Shown here: positions 42,162 through 52,081 of the stretch, in pieces
Layout: each line of letters begins with the position of its first letter
How positions within the stretch are numbered: position 1 is the first letter of the stretch
Source of the DNA: Saccharicrinis sp963677655
Lineage (GTDB): Bacteria; Bacteroidota; Bacteroidia; Bacteroidales; Marinilabiliaceae
Strand: one strand, 5' to 3'
Assembly: GCA_963677655.1 (NCBI GenBank)
Contig: OY782088.1
DNA: 64,000 nt
Translations under genes and position numbers: made by a program
The notes under the pieces: model-generated
Told to the model about the DNA's origin: nothing
What the model saw: only the letters and a program-made list of their open reading frames with translations
Database searches by the model: none

Positions 42162-43299
42162 TTAAAATATTAATGAATTGCTTGCCAAACTGTTGAATAT
42201 TTTTGTTGTAATCATATTCATGATTCTCAATTGGCTCATGATTTAGTTTAATAATTAGTTTTTTTAGCCCATCTGTGTTATAATGGTTAAAGAAACTATA
42301 ATTACCCTGCAATTGTTCTTTGTGTACTGGTATGTCCGATACAATAATGTGTTTATTAATAGCTTTAGCATCTTCAACTATTGTACTCCACCCCTCAAAT
42401 AATGAAGGTTGAATGATTGATTTTGAGAATTTTATTAATGTCAATTGTTCCTTTCGTGGTATAAGTCCTAGTATTTTTACATAGTCATCAATCTTTTCCT
42501 CTTTTATGTATTGTAACAATTCATCGTAATAACCTGGGTTTCTTCTATCATTTTCTTTTCCGGTAAAAACTATCTGAAAATCAGTATAACCTGACTCTTT
42601 TAATTCTGATATTGCTTTAAATATCAGCATATGGTTTTTATGTTTCCAAAATTGGTTACAAACAATAAAGTAATTATCGTTAATGTCATATTTTGTTTTT
42701 AAATCCTCTATATTACATTCTGAAAAATCTTGGTGTGTTACTGCAAAAGGAATTATATATACAGGACATTTAATATCTTTGTTTGTTTTTTTTAAATCAT
42801 TGTAAGCATCTTTGCTACTTAGTATTAAAGGGTTATTACTAGTTATTATTTTATCTAAAGACTTATTTCTGTTTACTAATTCTTGTTCATCAAAATATTC
42901 CGGATACCGGATGTGCTGAAAATCAGGGAACCAATATATTTTATTAGATATTCTTTCGAACAAATCACCATCATAGGCAGGAAATAAAAAATCAATATCC
43001 TTATTATTAATTCTTTTGTCAATAATATTTTTTCGTGTAAAAATCCTTATGAAGGAATTAATTAGCTTTTCAAACAGGTTACGCTTATAGTGATTCGGAT
43101 TTTTATAAGATAGATAAGGATATCCTGTTTCCTTTGCCATTTCAAAATCAGAAACCAGATTACTTAAAATTACTATATGAGGTTTATCTTCGTCATTGAG
43201 TGTATTGAGAGCATGTATTAAATTTAGAATATAATACGTGCCTCCAATCCAATTTTCGTCTAAAGTAAGTATTAATCCTAATTTTGTCCTTTTACCCAT
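42154..43299 (-). CDS. Glycosyltransferase group 1 (GT4-like)
   Basis: 381 residues. N-terminal G-L-I-L-T-L-D-E-N-W-I-G-G-T-Y-Y; C-terminal domain with N-Q-F-W-K-H-K-N-H near 215 (the usual R-x-x-x-K-N site) and F-E-G-W-S-T-I-V-E-D-A near 305 (E-x7-E). It overlaps the epimerase by 22 bp and the GT-A gene by 8 bp, so translation is probably coupled. Sugar unknown. Confidence 0.88.
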   Translation of the reverse strand: MGKRTKLGLILTLDENWIGGTYYILNLIHALNTLNDEDKPHIVILSNLVSDFEMAKETGYPYLSYKNPNHYKRNLFEKLINSFIRIFTRKNIIDKRINNKDIDFLFPAYDGDLFERISNKIYWFPDFQHIRYPEYFDEQELVNRNKSLDKIITSNNPLILSSKDAYNDLKKTNKDIKCPVYIIPFAVTHQDFSECNIEDLKTKYDINDNYFIVCNQFWKHKNHMLIFKAISELKESGYTDFQIVFTGKENDRRNPGYYDELLQYIKEEKIDDYVKILGLIPRKEQLTLIKFSKSIIQPSLFEGWSTIVEDAKAINKHIIVSDIPVHKEQLQGNYSFFNHYNTDGLKKLIIKLNHEPIENHEYDYNKNIQQFGKQFINILND

Positions 43300-44165
43300 T
43301 TTATATAATTGTGTAGACCATCTTTAATAGAAACTTGAGGATAATATCCCCATGATTTTATTTTACTAATATCTGCTACCCAATTTTTGGGGTCGCCTAT
43401 TTTTATATTACCAGAGAATGAGTAGCTTTTATCAAGTAATTCAAAATAAGTCTGCGCAACATCTTTAATATAAATTTCTTCACCATTGGCAACATTGATA
43501 CATTCTCCTTTAAATTCGGCATTTTTAATCGCCAAATCTACTACTCTTACTAAATCACTAATATAAATAAAATCTCGACTTTCATTTCCGGTACCGTATA
43601 TTGATACTGTTTGATTAGTAAGTGACTTTTGATATAAATCCCAGAATAATTGTTTTTTTAATCCGGGACCAAATGCCGAAAATACTCTTAAATTAATTGT
43701 GGAAACATTAAAAAATATGCTAAACTCTTTACAAACTTGTTCGCTTTGCATTTTGTGCCAACCATAAGGTGAGAGAGGATTGGTGAATGAAGTTTCCTTT
43801 ATCGGTAAAGACTCTGGGTTACCATATACAGCGGCACTCGAAAAATTGATAAATTTACATTGAGGATTATGAGTTCTGATCGAATCCAGTATGTGATATA
43901 CATTAGAAACATTCAAAGTATAATCCAGAGCTGAATTATTATATGAAAACTGCACATTAGCAGCCCCGGATGCATTAATGCATACATCAAACTTTTGTTG
44001 ATAAAACAATTTTGAAAAGTTTGGAAATTCTGCATTAATAACCTGATAATTGTCTTCCTCTTTTAATGTTATATCTGCACAATATACATTAAATCCCTGT
44101 AGCTTAAAATACTTTACAACATTACTACCTATAAATCCGTCAGAGCCTATAATTAAAATTTTCAT
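43278..44165 (-). CDS. NAD-dependent epimerase/dehydratase (SDR extended)
   Basis: 295 residues. G-S-D-G-F-I-G-S at 7-14 is the NAD-binding GxxGxxG, S-S-A-A-V-Y-G near 107-113, and Y-G-W-H-K near 132-136 supplies the catalytic Y-x3-K. R-D-F-I-Y-I-S-D near 198 is the sugar-nucleotide-side motif. It should epimerise, dehydrate or reduce a nucleotide sugar for the glycan; which one cannot be told. Confidence 0.88.
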   Translation of the reverse strand: MKILIIGSDGFIGSNVVKYFKLQGFNVYCADITLKEEDNYQVINAEFPNFSKLFYQQKFDVCINASGAANVQFSYNNSALDYTLNVSNVYHILDSIRTHNPQCKFINFSSAAVYGNPESLPIKETSFTNPLSPYGWHKMQSEQVCKEFSIFFNVSTINLRVFSAFGPGLKKQLFWDLYQKSLTNQTVSIYGTGNESRDFIYISDLVRVVDLAIKNAEFKGECINVANGEEIYIKDVAQTYFELLDKSYSFSGNIKIGDPKNWVADISKIKSWGYYPQVSIKDGLHNYIKWVKGQN

Positions 44166-44208
44166 AAGGGAATTATATTCTATAAATATTAATGGTTAGG
44201 CCAATAAA

Positions 44209-45144
44209 TCATAGTTTCTCAATTTGATCTGTTCTGGTATTATATACCTCTAATCCTTTGATTATTTTAATTCGGTTTTCATCTTGGGCAAAAGTTAAGT
44301 TCCCTTCCATATCTCTTGCCTCTTTAAATCCTGAAAGAACATAGCCTTCTTGTGGTGTAACTTTTTTTATAGAACTGTTCATTTTATCTTTTCTTATAAA
44401 ATAAGCATTATTTCCGGCTGCATTACAACCTATAAAGTCATATCCTCTTTTTTCAGATAAATCACATAAAGATAATAGTGAAGATCCATAGAATAAATTG
44501 CTATAGTGTGTACGGGATCTTACAAACATTGGATCGTATGGAACTGTAATAGCCTTATCTTTTCCAAATAAACTATTATACTCTATAATGACAATTATTG
44601 GGTTAATGTTTTTTATGTTCTTCCAAACCCAGTAGTCATTACCATCAATATCTATATGTAGCAAACCAATTTCACCTTTAATTCCCTCTTCTGCTATCAA
44701 ATTGTTTATATTTTCTGCGTCAATAAATGCTGTTTTTGCTTTTAAATTATGCTTCCAATATATAGAATCATTTTTTACATATTTCATATTCTCTTCAGAA
44801 CCATCCATAATCAATCCACTCCAATAGTTATTTATTAGCAAGAATCGAGTATTAGATTCAGTATAGTTCTCAACACCAAATTCTATAAAAGTTCTATTAG
44901 TAATATCCAAATTATTAACTAAGTATTGAATGATACCATCATCACCCCATTGTGAAAATACTTTAAATTCAAGGTCTGATAAATTAGTATAAGTATTTTT
45001 TCTATTTGCCAATATATTATTGGCCATTAGTATTTTTGATTCTTCAATTTTTAATTGATTCTCTTCTAGTAAACCAATAATTCTATTTGATTCTGCAAAT
45101 AACCTATTTAGATTTCTATATAGACGAGTGATTTTTTTTAGCAT
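44209..45144 (-). CDS. FkbM-like methyltransferase-fold protein
   Basis: 311 residues. After a helical N-terminus of about 50 residues, F-S-Q-W-G-D-D-G-I-I-Q-Y-L leads to F-I-E-F-G-V-E-N-Y-T-E-S-N-T, which resembles the SAM-binding strand and loop of FkbM methyltransferases, and L-L-H-I-D-I-D-G-N-D-Y-W-V-W is the matching acidic strand. It could O-methylate a sugar. The SAM loop lacks a clear GxG, so activity is uncertain. Confidence 0.6.
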   Translation of the reverse strand: MLKKITRLYRNLNRLFAESNRIIGLLEENQLKIEESKILMANNILANRKNTYTNLSDLEFKVFSQWGDDGIIQYLVNNLDITNRTFIEFGVENYTESNTRFLLINNYWSGLIMDGSEENMKYVKNDSIYWKHNLKAKTAFIDAENINNLIAEEGIKGEIGLLHIDIDGNDYWVWKNIKNINPIIVIIEYNSLFGKDKAITVPYDPMFVRSRTHYSNLFYGSSLLSLCDLSEKRGYDFIGCNAAGNNAYFIRKDKMNSSIKKVTPQEGYVLSGFKEARDMEGNLTFAQDENRIKIIKGLEVYNTRTDQIEKL

Positions 45145-45153
45145 ATTATAATA

Positions 45154-45801
45154 TTATAATCTTTTTATAAGTTTTGCGGGGTTTCCTGTTACAAATGTAA
45201 ATGGTTCAACATCTTTTGTAACAACACTAGAAGCTCCAACTATTGCACCTTTCCCAATTTTTACTCCTTTTAATATTGATACATTGAAGCTTAACCATGC
45301 ATAATCATCTATTATTATTGGAGCACTTTCTGCGTTATATTCTTTATCTGGTAAACCATATTTAAGTATCTTCTTGTATGTTTCTGCTCTTTCTAAATGA
45401 TTAATTTCATGGGAATTGGTATCTATAATATTACAGTTGTGTGAAATCAGAACATTGTTGCCAATAGAAATTTTATTAGCACTTCTGATATTTGTATTAT
45501 GTCCGACATAGCTATTATCCCCTATATGTATTGAACCATTATGTTTGAAAATTAATAATTCTCCCCGAATATGGGTATTAGCGCCAATTGTAATTAGTTC
45601 TGGATTATTTTGAGAATTGATAATTTTTGCTTCTGGATATAGTTTTGATTTATGATTTAAGTTACATAACGTTTTGAAGGCTGCAAGTTTTCGTTCATTA
45701 AGTAAATTTTCAATTTTAGAGAAGTGAATATATGGATTTTCTATTATTAATGATGAATTAATAATACGAGCAAATATTCTTTGAATTAGTTTTTTCACCA
45801 T
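45154..45801 (-). CDS. Left-handed beta-helix (hexapeptide) acyltransferase
   Basis: 215 residues. From about residue 75, repeated [I/V]-G-x-N-[T/S] hexapeptides (I-G-D-N-S-Y-V-G-H-N-T, I-G-N-N-V-L-I-S-H-N) form a left-handed helix. The C-terminus has V-K-I-G-K-G-A-I-V-G-A-S-S-V-V-T-K-D-V and F-V-T-G-N-P-A-K, the typical acetyl-CoA-site end. I-D-T-N-S-H-E-I near 130 may hold the catalytic His. It should acetylate a sugar. It overlaps the glycosyltransferase upstream by 7 bp. Confidence 0.88.
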   Translation of the reverse strand: MVKKLIQRIFARIINSSLIIENPYIHFSKIENLLNERKLAAFKTLCNLNHKSKLYPEAKIINSQNNPELITIGANTHIRGELLIFKHNGSIHIGDNSYVGHNTNIRSANKISIGNNVLISHNCNIIDTNSHEINHLERAETYKKILKYGLPDKEYNAESAPIIIDDYAWLSFNVSILKGVKIGKGAIVGASSVVTKDVEPFTFVTGNPAKLIKRL

Positions 45802-46688
45802 AATCTTTTAAATATTAACTTAAATCTTGTAAATATTCCATTTCTATTCTTTTTATTATTGATTATAGTAAACAGATTTGCGATTTTACCATATATCTCA
45901 AGATCTAAAGATAGCTTCTTCTTTACTAATATTTTTTTATCGAAGATGTTAACTGATTTGTCTGATTTATTATTACAGTTTGTTCCACTTCCATCAAAAC
46001 CAATATTATCAACTAATGATTTAGAAGGAAAAATCCCTAAACCATTTCTTATAAACACAGAATAATACCAGCGAATACCCCATGAGTTATTTCCATAATT
46101 TAGCATCATAGAGTAGTTATAATCTGCCAAATTAAAACGATTTTTTAAGAACGTTGAGTTTTGAATTGTTTCTTTATTAGGCATTACGTAATCGAAAGCT
46201 TGCCACTTATCTTTCCAAGTTGCCCAACCCCAAGTACTCGTGAAAGGTAAAAGCACACATTCTTCAAGTGCGGATTCAATGGGAAACATATACCCATTTA
46301 CAGAGTATACATTGTCCATGCTACTATATGCATCAAGCGCTTCGTTCATGTAGGTTAAAAAATAAGGAGATGTTTTAAGGTCATCTTCTAATACAATAAC
46401 ACGTTCAAATTTGTTTACTGTTTCAGTTACTCCTTTAATGACAGATTGTGCTAGGCCTAGATTATAAGGAGACTCATGAATGGTCACCTTTTTAAATCCT
46501 ACAATTGTATTTATATAACTTCTAACCTTTCTTACCTCATCTTTGTCCTTAATTTGTTTGTATCCATCTGAGTAAATAATTAATTCACTTTCGGCAGCAT
46601 ACTTATTTTTCAATAAAGCTTCAATTGTTTGCTGGGTATGCCAGGGGCGATTATATACAAAAAGAACTATAGGGGCAAAATTCATCAA
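45795..46688 (-). CDS. GT-A glycosyltransferase (GNT-I/GT2-like)
   Basis: 297 residues. P-I-V-L-F-V-Y-N-R-P-W-H-T (6-18), I-Y-S-D-G-Y-K near 38-44, and V-L-E-D-D-L-K-T-S-P-Y-F-L near 95-107 form the donor site; E-D-D is the D-x-D equivalent, as in GNT-I-like enzymes. T-S-T-W-G-W-A-T-W near 149-157 is typical of this group in Bacteroidota loci. Overlaps its neighbours by 4 and 7 bp. Confidence 0.82.
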   Translation of the reverse strand: MMNFAPIVLFVYNRPWHTQQTIEALLKNKYAAESELIIYSDGYKQIKDKDEVRKVRSYINTIVGFKKVTIHESPYNLGLAQSVIKGVTETVNKFERVIVLEDDLKTSPYFLTYMNEALDAYSSMDNVYSVNGYMFPIESALEECVLLPFTSTWGWATWKDKWQAFDYVMPNKETIQNSTFLKNRFNLADYNYSMMLNYGNNSWGIRWYYSVFIRNGLGIFPSKSLVDNIGFDGSGTNCNNKSDKSVNIFDKKILVKKKLSLDLEIYGKIANLFTIINNKKNRNGIFTRFKLIFKRLW

Positions 46689-47758
46689 TCAAGTAAATTT
46701 ACAAATTCATGATAATATAAGTCAGCAATTTTAGAAGTGTTCCATTTATTACTGGCTATTTTTCTGTTTTTTTCTCCGAATTTATCGTCTTTAAGAAGAA
46801 GAGCCTTTAAAATGGCCTTTTGTAGGCTACTATCATCACCTACTTCAAAAATAGGGTTGCCCGTTTCTTTTAGGATTTCACCATAATTTCCTAGATTCGA
46901 TCCTACAACTACTTTTCCAAAAGTAAATCCCAGAGGTAAGTTCCCTGAGTTTAATTGATTTATTCTGGGAAGAAAAAGAAAATCTGCAGCATTTAAATAT
47001 AGGTGAACCATATCTTCTTTTATAAAGCCCAAATTTATTTTTTTCTTTTTATTGAATTTAATTAACCATTGTTCTAACTTCCAAACCCATTCACGAGCCC
47101 TTATATAAGAGATCTTTCTACGATTAATTTTCCAGCCAGGAGCCAATAGTAGTTTCTTTTGATTAGGAATATATTTAAATGCTTTATTAATAAGTTTTTT
47201 CTCACTTTCTCTAATATTACCAAAAACTAACATTACTGTGGTGTCACTTGTAATATTTAGTTTTACCCTTGCTTGTTTATAATAAGAAAAATTGTTTAAA
47301 GATGCATAATTGTGATGAGGAATAACAATATGTTTAGCTTTTTTTAAATCAGGATACATATTATGATATTCCCGGATACTATAGTTTGCAAAATGTGTAA
47401 TAATATTTGCATATGTGAATACTAGTTTATATAAGTTTTTAAAATTATCATCTTGTCGGTTATGTGGGAGGGTATTATGTCTGGTAACTATAATTTCTGC
47501 ATTATTAGACCAATATTTTAAGCAATTTTTCAAACTATTCCATAACTCTTGTTTAAAATTTAATTCATTATATAAATAAGATTCAGTTTCATAAGATAAA
47601 TATTCTGGCCAATGGATGTGTACAATATCAAAATTATCTCTACATTCCCAAAATTTTTTAAAGTCATGAACTACAGTAACATGTTTTCTTAGTCCTTCGA
47701 TTAAATCGGTTAAAAATCGGTTACCTGGGGTTGGAATGCATGCTATTAGAACTTTCAT
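46685..47758 (-). CDS. Glycosyltransferase (GT-B fold)
   Basis: 357 residues. The N-terminal domain has I-V-H-I-H-W-P-E-Y-L near 46-55, a segment seen in GT4-like enzymes of EPS loci, and R-H-N-T-L-P-H near 93. The C-terminal domain has L-V-F-G-N-I-R-E-S-E-K near 180 and I-N-Q-L-N-S-G-N-L-P-L-G-F-T near 265, replacing the usual E-x7-E. Donor unknown. Coupled by 4-bp overlaps on both sides. Confidence 0.75.
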   Translation of the reverse strand: MKVLIACIPTPGNRFLTDLIEGLRKHVTVVHDFKKFWECRDNFDIVHIHWPEYLSYETESYLYNELNFKQELWNSLKNCLKYWSNNAEIIVTRHNTLPHNRQDDNFKNLYKLVFTYANIITHFANYSIREYHNMYPDLKKAKHIVIPHHNYASLNNFSYYKQARVKLNITSDTTVMLVFGNIRESEKKLINKAFKYIPNQKKLLLAPGWKINRRKISYIRAREWVWKLEQWLIKFNKKKKINLGFIKEDMVHLYLNAADFLFLPRINQLNSGNLPLGFTFGKVVVGSNLGNYGEILKETGNPIFEVGDDSSLQKAILKALLLKDDKFGEKNRKIASNKWNTSKIADLYYHEFVNLLD

Positions 47759-48747
47759 CTAAATAGTTTATTTTTAAAGGATATAAGATGTAATGTCAAC
47801 CAATTTTTACCAAAAGTATTGAATGTATTAAGGTCAAAATTTCCATATTTTGTTTTTATTATAGAAGGATAGTTAAGTAGGTTTTCAATCCAGTAATAAA
47901 TAGAAATAACTATATTTTTATGTGATGCGAAGTAATTATAAAATGCCTGATCAAATATTTTCTTCTTGTTAGACTCTAAACCCATATGTTTAAATTCTAT
48001 TCTTAAGCTTTTCCACCAAAGATCAACGTATTTGAGATGCTCTTTTTTTTGCGTCATTCTATTTTCTTCATGTACTCCTCTTATAGCTGTAGGTTGATTT
48101 ATCTCACCAGCTTCTAGTATACAAAAAGCAGCTAAGCGTTTCCATAAATGAATATCTTGTCTAAGTTTTAATTCTGTATTAAATAAACCAATTTTTTTAA
48201 AAACTGATTTTTTTAATGTTATATTATTTGTACTGAATTCTCCTTTGGCGAAAGGATGAGAATTAAAAAGCACATTAAATAATTCATCGGGAGGAACTGG
48301 GTGGGAAATGGTGAGGAACTCCTGGTATTCAAAACCTGCTTTTTTGAAAATTTCTTTTGCTTTATTAGAATAGTAGTGAATCCCTAATGCACTATAGACT
48401 CCTTCTGTTTCTGGTTTACTATAAAAAATACTTTTATCTTTTAAGAATCGGTTGGGTAGGTAGTAATCATCTGCATCCAGAAAAGCAATATAGTCATAAG
48501 TTGCATTATTTATACCTAGATTTCGTGAGGCTCCTGCGCCATGATTGCCTTTATCAGGGTGTTGAAATAATTTAACTTTTTTGTATTCATTTTCTAATGT
48601 CTTACAAAGGTCAAGTGCATTATCAGGTGATTTATCTTCAACTAATATAACTTCCCCAACTTCTTCGAGAGAAACTGCTGATTCAACAGCTTTTCGTAAG
48701 TACTTTTCGGCATTGTAGACAGGGGTAATAATGGAAACTTTAAACAT
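47755..48747 (-). CDS. Glycosyltransferase family 2
   Basis: 330 residues. S-I-I-T-P-V-Y-N-A-E-K-Y-L-R-K-A-V near 5-21, V-E-D-K-S-P-D-N near 36-43 and the metal site D-A-D-D at about 91-94. L-R-Q-D-I-H-L-W near 200 is the acceptor motif, with Q-D in place of E-D. It follows the DUF1919 gene with no spacer. Sugar unknown. Confidence 0.88.
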   Translation of the reverse strand: MFKVSIITPVYNAEKYLRKAVESAVSLEEVGEVILVEDKSPDNALDLCKTLENEYKKVKLFQHPDKGNHGAGASRNLGINNATYDYIAFLDADDYYLPNRFLKDKSIFYSKPETEGVYSALGIHYYSNKAKEIFKKAGFEYQEFLTISHPVPPDELFNVLFNSHPFAKGEFSTNNITLKKSVFKKIGLFNTELKLRQDIHLWKRLAAFCILEAGEINQPTAIRGVHEENRMTQKKEHLKYVDLWWKSLRIEFKHMGLESNKKKIFDQAFYNYFASHKNIVISIYYWIENLLNYPSIIKTKYGNFDLNTFNTFGKNWLTLHLISFKNKLFR

Positions 48748-49443
48748 TTATTTATATAATAAATTTATAGTTTTAAGTAGAATTCTAGTGAAAAAGTCAG
48801 GTAATTCTATAATGTTATTGTTAAACCATTTCCAATACACAAATTTTGAAAACAATTCCTTTTTTGTATTATTAAATTCTTGACTACTATTTATGATAAA
48901 ACAATTATGGATAATTCCAAATTTTTTAATTGTTTCGTCATTGACAAGAGCAATTGATCTAGATAGTTTCATTGAATTCCAATTATCAATATCTTTTTGA
49001 GTATACCAAGGGTATCTAAAATCTATTTTATAAAATATTTTGTTAAAATTAATTCTATTAAATCTTTTTTCCCATTTCTCAATAACTTCTTTATGTGAAT
49101 TATAGTGTTGAAATCCAATTCTAATGCCATTTATTAAACCAACTGGATAGTTAAAATTATTGTTGTTTTCAAATTCAAATGAAAAGTTTGATAGATTATC
49201 AAGCTCTTTTATAAATTTTATATAATCGGGACAGGAAATCCAAAGACCGACTGTTGGACTCTGATATTGTTTTCCAATAAATTGATAAATTGCTCCACCA
49301 ATACAGTCTTCACTTATTATTGTTATATTTTCTGATGAAATCAATTTATTTTGAATTGTAAAAAGTAGTTTTTTTCTTAATTGATTATTGATTTCTTTAA
49401 CTTTCCAATTAAGATAGTTTATATAATTTCTAATTTTTCCCAC
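48748..49443 (-). CDS. DUF1919 exopolysaccharide-locus protein
   Basis: 231 residues. I-I-S-E-D-C-I-G-G-A-I-Y near 42-53, S-P-T-V-G-L-W-I-S near 61-69 and F-R-Y-P-W-Y-T near 142-148 match DUF1919 proteins found in capsule and exopolysaccharide loci. The biochemical role is unknown; a transferase role has been suggested by context only. It has no membrane helices. Confidence 0.78.
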   Translation of the reverse strand: MGKIRNYINYLNWKVKEINNQLRKKLLFTIQNKLISSENITIISEDCIGGAIYQFIGKQYQSPTVGLWISCPDYIKFIKELDNLSNFSFEFENNNNFNYPVGLINGIRIGFQHYNSHKEVIEKWEKRFNRINFNKIFYKIDFRYPWYTQKDIDNWNSMKLSRSIALVNDETIKKFGIIHNCFIINSSQEFNNTKKELFSKFVYWKWFNNNIIELPDFFTRILLKTINLLYK

Positions 49444-49554
49444 AGACTACAGCATTGTATTTTAGTTAATTTATGATAATTGGGGCCATTTTTATTGCTT
49501 CTGATTTTGTTCCAAAAACAACCAAAACTTTTAGCATAGATATAACTATAATAA

Positions 49555-50688
49555 TTAATAAATCAATTGGTTTAAAGTATCGATATGTTTTTTGATAGAA
49601 AACTGGGTTGCAATTTTTTGACATGCATTTTCTCCAAATAGTTTGGCTCTTTTTCTATCTTGCATTAAATCAATTATATTTTCAGCCATTCCATCAATAT
49701 CACCTTCTGAAACTAAATACCCTGTTTCTCCTTCAATCACAACATCGGGTATACCAGCATGCCTGGTTGATACAATCGGAAGACCAGCAGCCATAGCTTC
49801 AATAATGCCAACAGGAGTACCTTCGCTATCTCCATCACCTGCAATTAAGGAATGTTGTACATATAAAAAAGCATTTTGCATTTCAGAGATAATATCTTTT
49901 CGTTCTAATCCACCTAATAATGAGATGTTATTTTCAAGTCCCAGGCTTTTTACCATATTTTTTGATACCTCAAACAATTCACCATTTCCAATCATAACCA
50001 GTTTTATATCTGGGTAATGTTGTAAAACCTTTTGAAAAGCCAAAATAGTTAAATATGGAGCTTTTTTGTAAGTATGGCGGCCTACTGAAATAATAGTGTT
50101 GGAGTTGTAATCAGGTGTGATATTAAAATAATCGGAGTGAGGTCCATAGGTATTCAAAGCAATTTTTTTTTCAGGACATCCTTGTTGCATTAGTGCTTGT
50201 TTCATTGCATTTGATACTGCAATAATATTTTTAGCATACTGAAACATAAAGCTATATCCTGTTTTAAATTGCTCAAGTATGCGATATCTTGAGGCATCAT
50301 GGCCGTGAAAATGAACTATTAAAGGGATGTTTAGTTTGGCGCAAACTGGAGCAATGAAACTACCGGTAGTTCCATATTCTGCTAAAACAACATCTATTTT
50401 GTTATCTTTTAAATAGCGAATAAGATAAGCTTCCGGAGTATATTTTACTTTTTGTTTTTGTTGAATCCTAAAATATATAAAATAGGGTAATATACTTTTT
50501 AAACGTGAAAAGATACCTTTTTTAGGTGTGTATAAATCCTGTAAAGACTGATCTTTATTCGTTTTATAGTCTATATAATAACCATATAAATGAAAAATAT
50601 TTCCTTTTAAATGGTCAATATGAGCTTGAATAAATGTTTCAGTAAGACCAACTTTCGCTTGTGAAACAACTAATATATTTTTGTTCAT
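49555..50688 (-). CDS. Glycosyltransferase group 1 (GT4-like)
   Basis: 377 residues. V-V-S-Q-A-K-V-G-L-T-E-T-F-I near 6-19 is the typical start of colanic-acid-type GT4 enzymes, H-F-H-G-H-D-A near 130, V-G-R-H-T-Y-K-K-A-P near 203 and E-G-T-P-V-G-I-I-E-A near 291. M-A-A-G-L-P-I-V-S-T-R-H-A-G-I-P follows. A 110-bp spacer separates it from both neighbours. Likely adds a hexose; identity unknown. Confidence 0.9.
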   Translation of the reverse strand: MNKNILVVSQAKVGLTETFIQAHIDHLKGNIFHLYGYYIDYKTNKDQSLQDLYTPKKGIFSRLKSILPYFIYFRIQQKQKVKYTPEAYLIRYLKDNKIDVVLAEYGTTGSFIAPVCAKLNIPLIVHFHGHDASRYRILEQFKTGYSFMFQYAKNIIAVSNAMKQALMQQGCPEKKIALNTYGPHSDYFNITPDYNSNTIISVGRHTYKKAPYLTILAFQKVLQHYPDIKLVMIGNGELFEVSKNMVKSLGLENNISLLGGLERKDIISEMQNAFLYVQHSLIAGDGDSEGTPVGIIEAMAAGLPIVSTRHAGIPDVVIEGETGYLVSEGDIDGMAENIIDLMQDRKRAKLFGENACQKIATQFSIKKHIDTLNQLIY

Positions 50689-50800
50689 ATGTCTTAATTA
50701 GCTTTTAAATGCCATAAGGAACTCGCCAATTTAGTCATCCTTGTGAGAGAGAAGTCTTTGACTTCGTCGATCTAACGATTCTTGTGGTTCGTTTCATCTA

Positions 50801-52081
50801 TTATTTCTTAAATATGGATTTTAGTCTGGCTCTGGGTCTAATAAATAGCCTTAACTGCATCCATTTGTAAATTAGGAAATTACTCATTTGGCTTTTAATT
50901 GGAGGCTTTCTGTTATCGCCATAATATAATAATTCCCCATCCAATTTAATTAGATGGGGGATTTTTACCTTTTTAGTTACGTTATTTTTGTAATTGTTAA
51001 GCAAGTCTGCCCATTGTTTATGAGTAATATCAGAGCTATATTTTGATTTAATAGTTTGAATTGCTTTCGCAGACATTTGATTCCATAATTCATGATTAAT
51101 TTGGAGTAGTTTTAGTTTTTCCTGATAATCATTTTCTCTGTTGTTAACAATAAATCCATTAACACCGTGTTGAATAATTTCATTTATTCCACTTTCCTCT
51201 GATAAACAAACGGGTACTAATCCGCATGACATTGCCTCCATTAGAGCAACAGGCATTCCTTCATAATCACTCATTAAGGTATATACATGGTGTTCTGAGA
51301 TAACAGAATATACTTGACTAGGTTTTATAGCTCCAATGTAATTTACCCTACCGGTTGAATCTATTTTTTTAATTAGATTTTCAATATTTTGTTGTTGACT
51401 ACCACTTCCACAGATAGTGAATTCTATGTTGCTATTTGTTTTAGCTGTGCTGATAAATGCATTAGTTAGTCTTAGAATTTGTTTTTGTTCAATTTCTAAT
51501 CTTCCAGCATAAATAACTTTTAATTTGTTATTTGCTAAACTTCTGATGTTTATAGACTCAATTATAGGTGTGCCACATGGGATAATACTATATCTTTTAT
51601 AATGATGTTTTAAACATTGTTTTGATAAATAATCAGACACAGTAATTGTGTGTGTGAATTGATTATTATTATTAAGTTTAATAAACTTATTAATTACAGA
51701 TTTATAGAAAGAATCATTTGAGTGCAAAACTCCTATAACCGGTATATTTGATTTTTTTAAATATTTTGTAGTATAGAATGCCGGAATAACAAGGTTTGCG
51801 ACCAAAATAGTAAAATTGTTATACTTTATTAGTTTTAGTATTTCTTTTGCCTGATCTGCAATAAAAGGAATGTTATCCTTTGATATTAAATGAATTGGAC
51901 AGTTTTGTTCCTTAAATATACTTAGGGTTGGACAATCTTCCCAATTCCCCGAATAAATAAATAATGTATGAACATCTAAAAGGTATTTATCTCTTAAATC
52001 AGGTATTAGTCGCTGAATCCAAGCATTGGGTCCTGTTGCAATATGCCCAGGACGATCGTATGCGCAGAAAAGGATTTTCAA
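50801..52081 (-). CDS. Glycosyltransferase group 1 (GT4-like), long C-terminus
   Basis: 426 residues. N-terminal I-L-F-C-A-Y-D-R-P-G-H-I-A-T-G-P; C-terminal domain with Y-A-G-R-L-E-I-E-Q-K-Q near 190 and E-G-M-P-V-A-L-M-E-A near 275. After the GT core there is a basic tail of about 60 residues, which may touch the membrane or other enzymes. It overlaps the next glycosyltransferase by 4 bp. Confidence 0.88.
   Translation of the reverse strand: MKILFCAYDRPGHIATGPNAWIQRLIPDLRDKYLLDVHTLFIYSGNWEDCPTLSIFKEQNCPIHLISKDNIPFIADQAKEILKLIKYNNFTILVANLVIPAFYTTKYLKKSNIPVIGVLHSNDSFYKSVINKFIKLNNNNQFTHTITVSDYLSKQCLKHHYKRYSIIPCGTPIIESINIRSLANNKLKVIYAGRLEIEQKQILRLTNAFISTAKTNSNIEFTICGSGSQQQNIENLIKKIDSTGRVNYIGAIKPSQVYSVISEHHVYTLMSDYEGMPVALMEAMSCGLVPVCLSEESGINEIIQHGVNGFIVNNRENDYQEKLKLLQINHELWNQMSAKAIQTIKSKYSSDITHKQWADLLNNYKNNVTKKVKIPHLIKLDGELLYYGDNRKPPIKSQMSNFLIYKWMQLRLFIRPRARLKSIFKK

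Noticed and set aside
49643..50017. Plus-strand 124-codon frame in a glycosyltransferase gene
   Set aside because: Antisense to the conserved donor-binding part; no start context or family.
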